Source of the DNA: Purshia tridentata
Lineage: Eukaryota; Streptophyta; Magnoliopsida; Rosales; Rosaceae
NCBI GenBank assembly: GCA_003254885.1
Contig: QANT01002292.1
Location: 1 to 64,000, forward strand
Direction of reading: 5' to 3'
DNA: 64,000 nucleotides
Shown here: positions 45,777 through 57,049 of the stretch, piece by piece
How positions within the stretch are numbered: the stretch's first letter is position 1
Layout: every line of letters begins with the position of its first letter
Program-made: the position numbers and the translations under genes
Notes under the pieces: generated by a model
Told to the model about the DNA's origin: nothing
The model's database searches: none
What the model saw: the letters and a program-made list of their open reading frames with translations, nothing else

Positions 45777-47106
45777 GCATCACGCATTGTCTTAAGACGT
45801 ATACGGGAGTGTGGACTTGCTAAGGGTTTGGGTAAGTTGTGCGAATGCGATATATGTTTGTGTTATTTTGCGCATCTGCGAGAATGCCTTTGGCGTGCAG
45901 ACTTGGCAGACTTGTGTTCCTGTTATTTTGTAATGATGCAGATGTTAGTATGTAGGTTGATATTGTACGTGCTGTTAAGTATAAAACTTTCGCTTCATAT
46001 ATGTATATATGCTGGGATTTTCTAGTGTAGACGACCGACAAATACATGGAAAATGAGTATAGAAAGTGAGGATACAGGAATGCAAAAGTGGCTGCAATTG
46101 TTAATGGCATTGTGTGGACATTTTCTCTATGGTCCGCATAATTTTAAAAATTTGATTGACACACTTGTTGAATGAAAGTTTTGACTAAGGGAGCCAAAAG
46201 GTGAACAAAAAATGGACAAAAAAATAGCATGGACAACCCTACTGTTTAAAAAACCAGTGTCAACAATTTGTCCGTCCTTTGTCTCCTTTTTGTCCGTCGT
46301 TTGCAAACTAATTGGTTATTCAATCAGCGTAAGCTCATAATGCAAAAATTTTCCGTCACATTTCAACTTGCAATGAACGCATTGCGATTCACTGAATATG
46401 TGATTCATTGAAGCCACAAAAAATTTTGCCTTACCAGTTTCCAACTGCAAACAGAACATTGCCGACTACAAATAATAAGCTTCTCATTACAATGATCCCA
46501 TAGCCAATGTGGGCAAGGTGCATATACAAAATGCAGCAGTTTATAATGTGTTGCAGTCAGTTTCTTATTTTTGGTGCCCACGTATTGTCTAGACTTTGTT
46601 CACTTTTTTTCGACGTCCTTAAACTTGAAAAAATTGGTCGTGATTGTTTGACACCTAGGGAGGTTGTCTCTTACATTTGATTAGTCTTTAGTCCTAACTA
46701 TAGTTAAAAGTTATTTACTTAACTAAAAACACTATGTAAGGGTTTGGGAATTAATTCGACCACCTAGGGGAAGACTCAGGAGTGCTTGAAAATGTGAAAC
46801 ACTGTATTATTAATTTAATGATACATTCGCTCTACTTCTCAATACCTATATGCTCCTTAATAAGTTTTGTTATAACTAACGTTCCTGTGCAATTTAAAAA
46901 GAATGCGGGTAGACCCCAATCACCTATGGCGTGCATGTACAAAAGGTGGTCTCGGCTTGCCGTCACTCGCAATAACGTTGACAACACGACCCTGTTGAAA
47001 TGGTCATAAAATCACATAGTGTTTTGCCAAAGTGCATGTACAGTACACTATTCTACCAAAAGTCTAGTTTGCACAAGAGATAGTCATCATCCACTAGCGA
47101 CAGCAG
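45777..47106. other. Unassigned spacer with TGGACA foldbacks
   Basis: No gene supported. TGGACA/TTGTCC arms occur at 46190-46310 and weaker units at 46560-46620. Confidence 0.45.
46100..46330. repeat. TGGACA foldback element 6
   Basis: GTGAACAAAAAATGGACAAA and GCATGGACAACCC face AATTTGTCCGTCCTTTGTC and TTTTTGTCCGTCGTTTGC around an AAAAAACC centre. Confidence 0.65.
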
Positions 47107-48129
47107 TCTATACGTTGTCACCCGTGCAAGCATACATGTCCAAAGCTAAGCTGAGCCGGAACCAACCAATCTTTTCCTGTGTACACCCATCAAGAGACTT
47201 GCCAACAGATAAGAACTCAATAAACTTCACGATAAAGATCCCACAGTCGCCCCTGAAATGAGAAGACCCAAAACAATTTTTAAATGCATACATTAAACCA
47301 GAGGCCAGTCACAGGAAGTAATACACATGCATGGTAATACGCAAACATAATAATTCAATGTATTAATGGCACGCTCACCCGTTCATCTGTAGAGGAACAC
47401 CGGGCATGCGTTCCACAGGCCATGGCTTCCCATCACAAACCAACTCAGGACGGCGAGCATAGAACCCAGCCTGTCTAAGAATGGCTAGTAGTAATGTAGA
47501 TAGAGGCCGCAATGCAATCTTTATTTTGTGATCTGCATGGAGCTCGACATTCAAATCATACACATATAGTCTACGAGTCAAGAGGTCAATGGCCACAGCA
47601 CACCAATGTTTCCCAGAGATATTTAGTGGATAGAAGACCTTGTCCAGCCCAAACCATGGCTGACCGTAAGGTGGGTTCGAGCCAGCCACAAAGCGGAGCA
47701 AGCCGATGGGAATTGCTGACAGTTTTGATTTTGCTGCCCTTGTCCGTTGGGCTTTGGAAGGTGCGAACGACATAGTCACGAGGTGCTGCAAGAGTAGGAA
47801 ACAACATATTATGCAGCTACATTTTACCATAAGCACACAATTCACTCACCCAAGCCATGCAGTGACTAAAAGCATGCAAGTGCAAATGTACAGCCAACGT
47901 TCAGACAACGAATAGGCAACGTCGACTTGCACCTGTATGGTCATGCATATAACATGACATTACAAGATCAACTACGACTTGCCTCTACGCGGTAGCAAAA
48001 TGGATACAATTTACAAGAGTAGCTGAGGGCTTGCAACGTGGTTTACACCCAAGATGCCTATGGTTTGCCTTGTTTGCCTAAACTCACTAGAATTTACAAT
48101 AATACGCACACTATGCAACCCCCAGTTAA

Positions 48130-48460
48130 CATATAGAGATAATGAAATTTTATGAAGTGCAGACATCTCATTTTTAAACACTTGCGGAAGATAGACAAAT
48201 GGTGAACAAATAACGGACAAACTGTGGACACAAACTTGTTAAAACAACTTGTTAACATAATGGACAGCACGCGGCCAACAGATGAACATAGGGTGGACAA
48301 CAATTGCCAGACAGGGGGACAAAAGGTGGACTAAACTGGACAAAAAGTGGACATGGATGGACAATGCCACAAATCAAAAGTTGAAAAACACATCTTTTGT
48401 GTCCACATGATGTCCATCATTTGTCCATTATTTCTCTACCGTTATTAAACTTCAAAAATG
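48130..48460. repeat. TGGACA array and foldback between ULP exons
   Basis: At least eight GGACA units lie between 48185 and 48370 (AACGGACAAACTGTGGACAC, GGTGGACTAAACTGGAC, AAAAGTGGACATGGATGGAC). TGTCCACATGATGTCCATC and TTTGTCCATTA follow on the opposite strand. Confidence 0.75.
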
Positions 48461-49904
48461 CTTGAGTACGTATTTGGACAAGGACGCTGTAGACATAATA
48501 TTCAAATATTGACACTCAATACGTACGGACGCTTATCGGGAAAACACAGTCAACAGTCGTCCACCTCATACCGAAAACGTCCGGGTGATCCAACTACCGC
48601 CTCCGTAGCAGTAACAATGCTGTTTCTATGTGCTGCAAGACATTATTTACACCACATTTCCAAACAGTGAGGCATATTAGGATCAGAATTTAATTTAATT
48701 ATATGTAATTTGTTAGGTACAATGAGATTTTTAAAAAATAAATAACGTTAGCTTACGTCTGTGTCAATCCACGATGCAGGAGTGAGGAGGTGATGCATGA
48801 ACTTCCGGTCAACATTGAGACCGTTGCCAACATGCAGCGTCTCACTGAAACAACTATAACACCAACCAAACACTGAATAAAATATGCATATGCACCATAT
48901 CTTTCAAATGAGAGGGAAAATGGGTGTTGCAAATGGACACCTGGGGTTTGCATCCCAATAATGAAGGAAGGTGAGGAAGTCATTCATGATACCCAAAGCC
49001 TCGTATTGAACAAGAGGACTAAGCTTCACTGGCTCATGCCCCGTCTTTCGCTTCTTGGAAGTATCAATAAAAGGCGACTTCAATTTATTGGCTCGCTTCT
49101 TGGTTCTCAGGCCGCGACCCCCAACGGCCATGCTTATCGAATTTGTCAACGCAACATTTAAGCAACTAGTGATGCTAATAGAATCATTGCCACCTGGGCC
49201 ACCCTCCTCCTCGTCGTGCTCAGAGGATGCTGTACCTGCAAGATCGTCTTTCCACTTCCCAACCACCTAGCAGATTTGTTGGTAAATATCAACGTAATTA
49301 TCATCACAATATGCAAGGGGAACAGCCGCTGCAGTAGTGTTGCAACATATAAGCGGGAGTTCCAAGACGCTGGGGACATTGTCTACTGTCTCCTTCCACA
49401 CTTGGGCCTCATCTGCTGCCACATATGATTTTGCTATGATGGCAACCTCTTCCATGGGATCGGCTATGGACTCATCAATAGGAAGCTTGACATTATCCCG
49501 CTTCACTTCTTTAGTGGGGAGGGAGGGACCGGGGACGGTGTTTTCTCCTGCCAAGTTGTGGAGTCCAAAGTCTTCAAAACCCAGCGGACCGTCATCTTCT
49601 TCATTGCAAGTGTGCACCCACTCGTCGGTTGAGCAGCCTGTAGTGGGATTCCCATGTGGGGCCTCCCTGAGAATCCTAGGTTCATCAGACTAGGCCCTGG
49701 CTGGAGGTGCCAACATGCGCTTCACCTCAGCCAATAAACCCTTCACCTCTTGCGTTTCAGCCTTCACCTCGACCATCACTTCATTCCTCACTTGCAAGAG
49801 GTCCCTTTGAAACCTCTCAGAAAATGCCTCCATCATCGCCACCTAGGAAAGCAATTAACCCGTCAGGTCAGTTAAAATGATAAACAATCAACTTCTTCAA
49901 AACC

Positions 49905-50040
49905 TATAGACAAGGCCAAGTAGTGTACAGGCAGCAGACACATCATGGACAAGCCAGACAAAGTAGCCAGAAAAACCATATAATGTGTCCACCATTTGTC
50001 CACTCTTTCTACGTCATGTGTCCACCACTTGTAAACAAGC
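49905..50040. repeat. TGGACA foldback in an intron of the right ULP-like gene
   Basis: GTGTACAGGCAGCAGACAC and ATCATGGACAAGCC face ATGTGTCCACCATTTGTCC and GTGTCCACCACTTGT. The left gene has a related foldback in the corresponding intron region (27545). Confidence 0.7.
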
Positions 50041-50519
50041 ACAGTGTGACAGATTATAAACTGTAAAATTCAATGCTTTAAAATGGAAACCTGAAAGCGT
50101 TAACCATAGTGGTTAATCCAGGAAAGTTGAAATGATAGCCTAATCAGTAACAAAACACTCTAGCCATATTTAGCCCCTGCATTTCAGATTCACAGGGTGA
50201 TTTCACTAAATATATAGAAATGCAGGCTTACAAGAGTGGAGTCTCGCGGCTGGTTAGGGACCGTGGGGTGCGAAGCATTGGCAGCGGACGTTGTTCCACC
50301 TATTGCTTCGTTGTTTTCAACATTCAACCTTTGCTCTTCAAGGTTAGGATCATTCCATCGCCGATCCCAATATGCGGCAGACTTCTCCTCTGCTGAGGGC
50401 TTAATCACATGCAGGTCCAAGTCTTCCTGCAAACCCAAAGAACACCGCATTAGCTTCCTTATCCCACAATCAAGCATATGAAAGTTGCAACCCAGCAATT
50501 AAGATAGAAAAAATTATAT

Positions 50520-51250
50520 TCACGTGTTTTGGATAAAATGCAGCATATTCAAACAGACACATGCAAGCAATCAGTCCATCAGAAGGGAGGTGCTACCATT
50601 TTATAAAGTGTGTGGACGAGGAAAAAGTGTGGACACAGTGCAGACAATGTGTCGTCGAACAAGAGCAAAAGTTTCGACACTTCATTTGTCACTGCACCAT
50701 CAAACTATGTATATATACACAAATTGTATCTGCTATATGGCATTATATAAGCAAAATTGATATAAATCAATATTCCAAAACCAAAATAGCCTTAATTACT
50801 GTTTAGGCCGATTCATTAATATAGATTCCATTCGCAGGGAACAAACGCATTCATTCAATTAATCTGATTCATTGAGTGGTCAACAACGTTGAGCCAAAAA
50901 ATTGATTAACCCACCCTTAGGTGCGATATAAGCAACTTACCAAGTAAGATTAGAGCCAATTGTACATTGATTAAAGATTTATTTTACTATTAGGCAGTGT
51001 AGTCTCTAAAGTTATCATAATAGGCAGATATTTCGATCATACGAATCCCAAAAAAATAAATCAGATCGATTAAAAACCTAAATGAAAACATAAGCATATA
51101 ATAATTGGTTGAAACCAAAACCATTACCAAGTACGACAAATCAACCAACCGCAGGTATAATAATAAATATTTGCAAACTAAACAAATACTGATTTAGCTT
51201 CATTTTCTGACATTAAAGCATAGGCCGTGAGGTGCACGTGTGTCATAGCT
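50520..51250. other. Long intron or inserted non-coding DNA in the right arm
   Basis: AT-rich, no ORF of note. Short GGACA units occur near 50610-50665. The left arm has only about 200 bp here, so most of this was inserted or expanded. Confidence 0.45.
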
Positions 51251-52244
51251 TACCTCATCAAATATAAGCACACTAGTCATCAGCTGCTTAAAGGACATGC
51301 CACCAGAGTTCCGCCACCTAAAATGCGGGGAAGAGCGTCACTTGAAACCCTAATAGAATCACCGGATGAGGACAAGCTGGGAAGACATTCATGAGCCCAG
51401 ACCTAGGAGATAAAACACCAATGGTATCAGAGCATGTTCGACAATTTTACAATACATCACAATCAGACCACGCGGCAAAAACAAGTAAATGTACTAACTC
51501 GTTACCTGCAGTGCTAAAGGGAAGCCAGTCAGTTCGTAATCAATCGATTTTTTCCCTTCACGCTCAGCCTTTTCATACTGATATTGGAAATTTAGAAGTC
51601 TAAATGCCTCCATCGTCGAACCATAGGAAACTGTACCCCAAGGGAAATTACAAAAATCTTCCACGTTCTCAACAAGCTTTAGGAACCGGAGGTCGATGAT
51701 GTTGGTCTTCTGTTTTCCCACCAAGACAAAGTTTAAAAAATACAGCAACCCGAACCTATATCTATCCTCGCTGTCCTGGCAGGAATGAAACACTACATCT
51801 AGCTCATTCCTAGTCACGGCCTTTCGGTTGGGGAAATATGTTGCCTTCAGACGACAGGCTTCGTTCATCTCTTCCACTGTTGGGTAACTCTTGAAGTCTA
51901 TTTCCGGTTGCAGCCCAAAACAAAGTCTCTTCCCAAACCGCACAACATGCTGGTTTGATAGCATCATGACCATGCCACCACCGTGGTAATCTTCGCAATG
52001 CGCCTGCCGAAGCAGCAGCTGGTGCACAAGTGGTGAACTGAATGTAAACCGGTCCTCAACAGCAAGGAAGTGGCCAAAACAACTGCCTCGGAATCTGTCC
52101 ATTTCTTCAGCTGTGAACCTGTTCCTTAATGTTCGGATGCCCTCGATGAGCAGTGACCGACAATTAATCCTAGTAGAGTGCGGAGGGCATTTGCACTTCA
52201 ATTTGTACTTCGACCCACCCAACATTTCCTGAAAAGGTGTGGAC

Positions 52245-52410
52245 AAACATTAATTTGCAGACATGGTGTAGCCAATCTGTAAACAAATTGTGAACAAAAT
52301 TCAAAAACTTTCTGACTATTTGCAGACAATGTGTAAACAATAGGTAGACAACGGGTGGAAGATATCTGGACAATGAGTGGACAATGTGCGGACAATGTGT
52401 GGACACAGCA
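52245..52410 (-). repeat. TGGACA array upstream of the right ULP-like gene
   Basis: TGGACAATGAGTGGACAATG and TGCGGACAATGTGTGGACAC at 52370-52405 have an exact 12-bp period. Weaker units continue towards 52245. The array sits where the gene's promoter or leader should be, as in the left gene. Confidence 0.82.
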
Positions 52411-52686
52411 TTCCTATACTTGCTAGCGCATTAATCGTCGACCGCATAAGTGCATCTCATGCCCTCAAATGTAATCATGTCAATGACTGTAAGACAACAA
52501 GGACAGTCCCAAAAGCCAACAATAGTCCTACATAAAGTACGGTATGGATTTAAGAGAGATGACAACATTGGATTATTTGAAAATTATCTAACAACTCAAT
52601 TATTTTGGCTTGCTTCTTCTTTTAAATCATGTACTATATCCTACAAGATCAGCCAGATTATCCATTAACAAAATGGACTGATTTAT

Positions 52687-55601
52687 TGTAACACCCCGCA
52701 CCTTTCAAAAGTTGTTTTGAAAAGCTGTTTAAAGATTTTCGGGATTTTAATTTGAAAGTAAAACGTTTTGGAGGTTTTGAATTTTAAAGTTGACTTTTAA
52801 AGTTGGGCAAAAAGTTGACTTTTTGTTCGGGAGGTCGTTTCATGTTGACTTTGGGGTCGTTAGAAAGGTCTCGTTCTCACGAGTTCGTAGACACGTAGCA
52901 CGCGTCAAACGGAGCTACGGTTTGAAAGTTACGGACGTGTGAAGAGAAGGACACATTGGTAATTTTGGAAAAAGTGATTTTAAAAAGCCCAAAACCCAGA
53001 AAAATCCTCACTTTCTCTCTCCTCTCTCCCGACCCTTCTCTCTTCCTCGCGAGTCTCTCTCCCAGCCGCGCCTTTCGCCGGCGCGTGGGGGCGCGTCCGA
53101 CGGCGGGCCGGCCTGGTCTTGGGCTTCCCGTGCTCGCCGGCTCCTCCTCTTCCTTCCCATGGTGGCGGCTCGCCGTGATTTAGCTCGGAAAGTGGAGATT
53201 CGAATTGTGCACAGTCGGCGTCGGTGGCGATCTCGGTGTTTCCGGCGACGACGAGGCTCAGCGACCGCCCAGATCTCTTCCCCTCGTCGAGCCCAGCTTG
53301 TTGGTGGGTTCGATTGAACCTTTGGACCGCCGTGGACGGCGGATCGGTGTTGGAGGTGCCGCCGGCTTTTCCGGCGAGTTTCGTCAGTTTCCGGTCACTT
53401 TTGGCCGTCGACCCAGGTTTGAGAATCGATCCCCTCGATCTCCTCTATGTGTCTGTGTAACTTTTTTCAGCTAAACTTGACTTTGACTTTTGGCAGGTTG
53501 ACCGCCGTTGACTAGCCGTTGACCGTCGTGGGACCCGCCGCGTGTGGGGGTTCCAGTGACCGTTCAGTAGTTTTTGGCCTCGGACCAACCACCCGAGCCT
53601 GTGGGTGAGCTTTTGAACTTTTCAAGTGCTTTTCCGAGAGTCGGGCAGCCACCATGTGTGGTGGTTCCCGCTCGTTTTGTTTGTTTGTTGGCTTGTTGGT
53701 GAAATTCTGGTTTATTGCTTGGACTGTCTGGTCTTAACAGGTACGTGCGGCGTGGGAAATTGTATTCCCGATGCCGTTATGCTGCCGGATTTTAGAATCC
53801 GAGCAAAGGAGCCACGAAGGACACGAAGGGCAGTTCGGTCTTTTCACACGGGCACAGTGAGTGAACCTAGGATCTTTTAATTCTCAGTTTAGTAGTTACT
53901 TGCTTGTTTGTGTGCCTGTTTGATTTGGTTGCTGTTTGCTAGTTAAAGGAGGTTACGGAATTAGGAAGGAAATTTCCGAGAATTTAAAATACTGATTGAG
54001 GACTAAGTAAGAATTTAGTGGTTTGGTTGAGGATAATGAGTTAGTGGTTTGGTTGAGGATAATGAGTTCAGGTGGAGATTTTGATTAGGATTGGGATTCC
54101 CGGGGTTTAAGATTTTTGCTTGTTAAGGTGATTTAGCGTGGATCTTGGTTTTGAAAACTGATTTTGAGAATTCAGTTTATTCTTGGATAAAACTAAAGAT
54201 TTGATTTTACTTATCAGTTTTTGGAAACGTTGGTTCTTTAAGAAAAGATTTTATTAGTTGTGGTTTGAAAAACTTAAAAGTGAATTTAAATTGCCGTATG
54301 AGTACCCAGCTACAGATAAGTTCAGTAAGGTCTTTGGGACCCATCGTGACACACACATAGGCTTTGGGCCGTGTGTTGCGGTGCCTCGCCCTTTGGGGGC
54401 AGCTCTGCGTGCACGTATGACAGTTATTTGCCCTGCCTGTACGATGCAGAATTCCGTACAGGTGTATGGCCAGTTAGCTTTGCCCTGCCTGCACGATGCA
54501 GAATTCCGTGCAGGTGTATGGCCAGTTAGATTTGCCCTGCTCGTACGATGCAACATTCCGTACGAGTGTATGGCCAGTTTTTCAGGGTACTTATATGATG
54601 GTTTTAATTATATTGTTAGCTTACAGTTTTTCTTGAGAGTTATAAATTTCAGTTCTTAATTGATATTTTGGGAATCTGACTAGTTTTATTGATTTACCGG
54701 AGTTTTCAGTTCTTATTTTATAAATTGGGACTTGATCAGCCTTATTGTTTTCTCAAAGAGTTTGCAAAATGGATTTCAAACGCGGGTTTCTATAAAGAGT
54801 TTTCAGTAGATTGATAAAATGTTTTAAAGTTGGGGAATCTCAAAGGGTAACAGTGAGGTATTGAGAAGCTTGGAATTAAAAGGTTTAGGCGAGAATCGAT
54901 TACCGAGGTTTGAGTAACTAAGGTCATTTGAGATTTAAAGGTAAGTAAAAGATTTGGGAGTATCAATGGTTTTAGTTGAGGATTTAGTGTGTCCTAAAGG
55001 TTATTTGAGGATAGTGGGATTCTAAGTCAGGATCTGGTGGATTGTTCGAGGTGATCGTTCAGTTAGAGGTCAATTGAGGATAATTGAGATATTACAGATT
55101 GAGACAGTGAATTGGGTTGGTTTAGAGGATTGGTGATCAGCTTAAGGTTTAGGATTTATGATTTGTGATTTGATTGTGCGTGAGGCGTTAAAGTGGATTT
55201 TGATTGATTATCTAAATTGAGTTTAATTCGAGGTTTCAGTTAGATTTCACTCACACGAGCTCTAGTGAGCTTACCGGGTTTGTGTGTAAACCCGGTGCAC
55301 CTGTGGTTGGGTGCAGGGTTCGGTTTTGCAGGTTGAGCGAGCTGAAGAGGAAGTGGAGAGAAGACGAGGCAGTGGGACCAGCAGCAGTTTCAGAAAGTTA
55401 TTTTACAGTTAGATTTTTATGTAAAAGTTTTACAGCTTACTTTTATAAACGTGCTTTTGTAAAGTTACAGTTTTTTTTCAGTAAATCATTTTATTATTCA
55501 TAGCTCACAGTTTTATAAAAAAAGGGCCCACAGCTTCAGGAATTAATTTCAGTTTTCAGGTTCAGCAGTTTAGCCACGTGCCCGAGGGTCGGGGCGTGTC
55601 A
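52687..55601 (+). mobile_element. Solo LTR of the long-LTR family, long form, no TSD
   Basis: Begins TGTAACACCCCGCACC and ends GGGTCGGGGCGTGTCA. The flanks TTTAT and TCCCA do not match. It shares all blocks of the short solo LTRs and adds a ~0.9-kb module (about 54000-54900) with the GGGACCCATCG block and three hairpins. Absence of a target duplication and its place at the broken right arm of the MULE suggest recombination between two elements, with loss of DNA between them. Confidence 0.85.
54436..54566 (+). repeat. Three tandem 52-bp hairpins with compensatory changes
   Basis: Stems CCTGTACG/CGTACAGG (54436-54462), CCTGCACG/CGTGCAGG (54488-54514) and CTCGTACG/CGTACGAG (54540-54566) share 11-nt loops (ATGCAGAATTC, last ATGCAACATTC). 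Each is followed by TGTATGGCCAGTT. Three stem positions change in pairs between copies. Confidence 0.93.
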
Positions 55602-55657
55602 TCCCAAATCTATTATTTCTTGTTTTGTCAACTTCATATATGGTATCTTTCAACACG

Positions 55658-57000
55658 CACTACATGAAAAATACCTTGGGCTACTAACCTAAATTCGTCA
55701 CTTTGGGTGACGAACAACATAATCGTTACTTAAAACCATCAAGGTTTGGGCAACAAAACATTTCGTCTCCTAAATGAACTTTGGGCAACAAAGTTTGATT
55801 TTGATTCCCAAAGTCAACTAGGACTTAGGCAATGAATTTATACATTCGTCACCCAAAGTGACTTTGATTGGGAGGCAAAATATAAGTTTTGTTGCCCATC
55901 CAAGCCATTTTTGGGTGCATATATATGTATGTAGAAGCTCACGTACATCTTGAACAATCTGACATTTTTAAGCTCCACTTAAAAAGATCACACATGCAAA
56001 AAAAAAAGCTTAATTGGATATGTAGAAGTTATGTAACAGGGGTCGCACATATGAATAATCGTGGTTTTTCTAATGATAATCAAATGGGTAGATGAATTCC
56101 GATTTGTCAGATTTTTTGCATGGATAATTTTTTAGTATGAAAATAGAAAATGAACATTTCCAATTGTTTAATTCATGTTGTGGTTTTCACAATTATTGAA
56201 ACAACAAGATTTCAACAAAAAAGTTAATAAAATTATACTCTTCAAGTGTATTTGTATGTAGAAGCCCACATCTAGATCATGTTTCCAATGATCGAAACAA
56301 TTCATTTTTAATCTTCTAGTCAAAGATCATGCATGCAAAAAATTATCTCAATCGGACATATACAAGTTAGGTATTGGAGGTCGAACATATGAACAATTAT
56401 GATTTTTAACTCTTTATAATGATAATCAAAAAGCTAGATGAATTCCTATTGGACCAATTTTTATAGGGATGATCTTTGAATGTCAACATGAAAAATTGAT
56501 GGCTTCAATCGTTCAAATCATGTTGTGGCCCTCATAATTAGTGAAACAGCAACAATGTTTCAATGAAAAGTTAATTGAATTATATTCTTCGAGTGTATTT
56601 GTATGTAGATGCTACATCTTGATCATATTTCCAACAATTTTAATCGTTTATTTTTTAGTTCTCCATCAAAGATCATTCATGCAAAAAATTAAGTTAATCA
56701 GAGATGTAGAAGTTAGATATCTAAGCTAGAACATATGAACGATCATGGTTTTGTAATTAAGTATTAGCTTTTGGGTGACAAAATGATTTATGTCGCCCAA
56801 AAGGTCCTTAAGCTATGAAACTAGGATTTGGGCAACCAACTTCCCATTGCCAAGCTAAAGTGCGAAATATTTTACCTTTTGGGCGATGAAGGTCATTTCG
56901 TCGTCTAAATGACCTTTTTTGCAATGAAATGAGTAGTTTGTTGCCTAAAAGTCCTTTGGGCAACGAAATGGATTTGCTACCCAAGGTTTGTGAGATTTGT
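55658..57000 (+). mobile_element. CACTA element terminal region with subterminal repeats
   Basis: CACTACATGAAAAATACC fits a CACTA terminus. It is followed and later again flanked (56770-56980) by many copies of a TTTGGGCAACGAA-like motif in both orientations, the usual subterminal transposase-binding pattern. Between them are three ~330-bp tandem units. The opposite terminus was not found. Confidence 0.65.
55925..56760 (+). repeat. Three ~330-bp tandem repeats in the CACTA terminal region
   Basis: Units start TGTATGTAGAAGC at about 55927 and 56254 and TGTATGTAGATGC at about 56599. Each carries a GATCA-(C/T)-CATGCAAAAAA block and an AACATATGAACGAT-like block. Divergence between units is considerable. 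Confidence 0.82.
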
Positions 57001-57049
57001 AATTTTCATATTTCTTTCTCCTTCTTTTTCTGCACGCATCTTCCTCTAT

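Larger units (their letters stand above)
47107..52225 (-). pseudogene. KAONASHI-type ULP-like gene, right copy (DUF1985 + C48 protease)
   Basis: Minus-strand paralogue of the left gene with the same exon order. The first exon (about 52225-51503) is open for 240 codons: MLGGSKYKLKCKCPPHS, RYRFGLLYFLNFVLVGKQ, ELTGFPLALQ. Later blocks lie near 51400-51260, 50430-50230, 49850-48930, 48855-48765 and 48640-48520. The C48 exons (47810-47378 and 47262-47107) are open. They hold His in GKHWCAVAID, Asp in VYDLNVE, Gln in PLQMNG and Cys in GDCGIF. Stops: TAG at 49690-49692, 49267-49269 and 48594-48596, plus a frame change near 51310. At 48594 the left gene has CAG. Likely role as in the left copy: a SUMO-protease-like protein captured by a MULE. 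It may have been the functional copy until recently. Confidence 0.86.
47107..52645 (-). repeat. Right arm of the large inverted repeat (partner 25485-29845)
   Basis: Colinear with the left arm on the opposite strand from about 52645 inwards, including non-coding DNA upstream of the gene. Homology stops where the solo LTR begins at 52687, about 0.9 kb short of where the left arm reaches its MULE terminus. Confidence 0.82.
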
